DNA of 64,000 nucleotides from Planctobacterium marinum (GTDB lineage Bacteria > Pseudomonadota > Gammaproteobacteria > Enterobacterales > Alteromonadaceae), in contig NZ_JAJEWQ010000004.1 in the NCBI RefSeq assembly GCF_020687805.1, positions 310,001-374,000 of the forward strand, written 5' to 3'. The translations under genes were made by a program, and so were the position numbers. Below, one piece after another: positions 62,728-64,000 of this stretch (within the stretch, counting starts at the first letter, position 1; each line of letters opens with the position of its first letter). The notes under the pieces were generated by a model. The model was not told the DNA's origin. It saw nothing but the letters and a program-made list of their open reading frames with translations, and searched no databases.

Positions 62728-64000
62728 ATGAAAAACCTTCAGTTAAGCCCTTCTTCCCCCTTAATGCAGCGAGATTTTATCTTCGGTGTGGCCACTTCCT
62801 CCTTTCAGATTGAGGGCGATATTGACGGCCGTTTGCCCTGCATTTGGGATACATTTTGCCAGCGTCCCGGGGCAATCGAAGATGCCAGCAATGGCGAAGT
62901 TGCCTGTGAGCACGTCGCCAGATGGGAGCAGGATGTTGAGTTATTACAACAGTTGAATGTCAGCGCCTATCGCCTGTCCATTTCCTGGCCCAGGGTGATG
63001 ACCCAGGAAGGGGAGATCAACGAGTCCGGTTTGCACTTTTATCAGCAATTAATTGCACAATTAAACCGTCTGAATATTCAGGTATTTGTCACCTTGTATC
63101 ATTGGGATCTGCCACAATACCTGGAAGAGCAGGGTGGTTGGTTGAATCGCGATACTGCCTATGCCTTTGCAAACTATGCGGCTAAAGTGACCGAGCGGCT
63201 GGGCGATAAAGTCGCGGCTTATGCGACGTTTAACGAACCCTTTTGCTCTGCCTACCTGGGGTATGAAATTGGTGTACATGCGCCGGGTAAAACCGGTCGG
63301 GCATCAGGACGCCAGGCAGCACATCATATCTTGTTGGCCCATGGTTTGGCGATGCCCATTATTCGCAAAAACTGTCCGAATGTGCAAGCCGGAATTGTAT
63401 TGAATTTTACGCCCTGTTATCCGAAATCCGATAATCCTGAAGATGTGCAGGCGACTACTCTGGCCGATGAGTACATTAACCTATGGTATTTACAGCCTTT
63501 GCTGGAAGGCACTTATCCTGATGTGTTTGAACGTCTCCCGGAATCCGACAAGCCGGTTATCTATGAAGGTGATATGGCGATAATCCAACAACCGCTGGAT
63601 TATCTGGGCGTAAACTTCTATACCCGTCTACACTATTCAGCAGCAACCGACAGCAATAGCTTGTATACCGAGCACGAGCACCAGGGACCTAAAACCGCCA
63701 TCGGCTGGGAAATTTACCCGGACGCGTTGCGGGAATTGTTTATCAGATTAGCGCAACGTTTTGATCTGCCACCTATTTACATCACTGAAAATGGTGCGGC
63801 GATGGCGGATCAACTCGAAGGTGGGCAGGTGATGGATACCGATCGGGTAGCGTATTTTCAGTCTCATCTTGAGGCGTTGGAAGCGGCGATGCTGGCAGGT
63901 GTCGAAGTTAAGGGGTATTTTGCCTGGAGCCTGATGGATAATTTTGAGTGGGCCGAGGGTTATACTCAGCGCTTTGGTTTGGTTTACGTGGATTTTCAGA
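62728..64000 (+). CDS. GH1 beta-glucosidase, 3' end beyond the window
   Basis: This frame runs from ATG 62728 to the end of the window (424 codons seen). It is a family 1 glycosidase: FIFGVATSSFQIEG near the start, FNEPFCSAY with acid/base E170, ITENGAAMAD with nucleophile E354, and FAWSLMDNFEWAEGYTQRFG. GH1 enzymes are about 440-480 residues, so little is missing. There is no signal peptide: it is probably cytoplasmic and hydrolyses imported cellobiose, complementing the exported GH3 enzyme. It is divergent from GH3 over two shared operators. Confidence 0.94.
   Translation, partial: MKNLQLSPSSPLMQRDFIFGVATSSFQIEGDIDGRLPCIWDTFCQRPGAIEDASNGEVACEHVARWEQDVELLQQLNVSAYRLSISWPRVMTQEGEINESGLHFYQQLIAQLNRLNIQVFVTLYHWDLPQYLEEQGGWLNRDTAYAFANYAAKVTERLGDKVAAYATFNEPFCSAYLGYEIGVHAPGKTGRASGRQAAHHILLAHGLAMPIIRKNCPNVQAGIVLNFTPCYPKSDNPEDVQATTLADEYINLWYLQPLLEGTYPDVFERLPESDKPVIYEGDMAIIQQPLDYLGVNFYTRLHYSAATDSNSLYTEHEHQGPKTAIGWEIYPDALRELFIRLAQRFDLPPIYITENGAAMADQLEGGQVMDTDRVAYFQSHLEALEAAMLAGVEVKGYFAWSLMDNFEWAEGYTQRFGLVYVDFQ

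Overview
This 64 kb window looks like a chromosomal segment of a marine or saline gammaproteobacterium, most likely an Alteromonadaceae member. That placement is my inference from gene style: large TonB-dependent receptors, tandem tryptophan-halogenase-like proteins beside a carbohydrate receptor, an M36 metalloprotease, dense PAS/GGDEF/EAL signalling, and mid-range GC. There is no rRNA, tRNA, CRISPR array, insertion sequence or prophage in view. The DNA is almost fully coding.

Layout. 1-5 kb: sbcD-sbcC nuclease. 5-13 kb: a TonB receptor, a MATE transporter and a secreted M36 metalloprotease with a PA domain. 13-16.3 kb: a modABC molybdate operon ending in a 4'-phosphopantetheinyl transferase, with non-ATG starts on modA and modB. 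16.4-25.8 kb: aspartoacylase, secreted cyanophycinase, M3 dipeptidyl carboxypeptidase lipoprotein, HupE-like and DUF962 membrane proteins, a small carboxymuconolactone decarboxylase-like protein, an AraC regulator and a sterol desaturase-like enzyme. 25.9-35.2 kb: a sensory block of a PAS-chemotaxis transducer, an MHYT hybrid kinase translationally coupled to an HD-GYP response regulator, and a CHASE-PAS-GGDEF-EAL protein.

35.4-42.7 kb is the most intriguing region. It is a complete-looking GAK locus (GRASP, Amphi-Trp, Kinase; a computationally defined system with no known function as far as I know). A six-gene minus-strand operon holds a PhoU-like/aminoglycoside-phosphotransferase-like fusion, an ATP-grasp enzyme, an HprK-related kinase, a SixA-like histidine phosphatase, a calcineurin-like phosphatase and an amphi-Trp protein. 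It is divergent from a CofD/YvcK-like protein. Three kinase or ligase folds, two phosphatases and a CofD-like transferase suggest reversible phosphorylation or ligation of an unknown small molecule or peptide.

42.7-47.6 kb: an ECF sigma factor and RskA-like anti-sigma factor, the latter interrupted by an in-frame TAG, then a DUF4331 protein, a lipoprotein with a cadherin/Ig-like repeat and a TPR protein. The sigma gene and the DUF4331 gene share a promoter-like element (TGCATCC, 16 nt, CGTT) placed at the same distance from the start codon, which points to autoregulation and a small regulon.

47.6-64 kb: a periplasmic methyltransferase-like protein, then a cello-oligosaccharide/cellobionate locus. 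It contains two halogenase-like flavoproteins, a carbohydrate TonB receptor, a CBM9-like exported protein, gluconokinase, a GH94 phosphorylase (probably cellobionic acid phosphorylase), a GPH-type sugar transporter, an exported GH3 beta-glucosidase and a divergent GH1 beta-glucosidase cut by the window end. Four LacI-type palindromes (core GAAAGCGCTTTC, one copy with a changed central base) sit in pairs before the receptor gene and between GH3 and GH1, so one regulator outside the window probably controls the whole locus.
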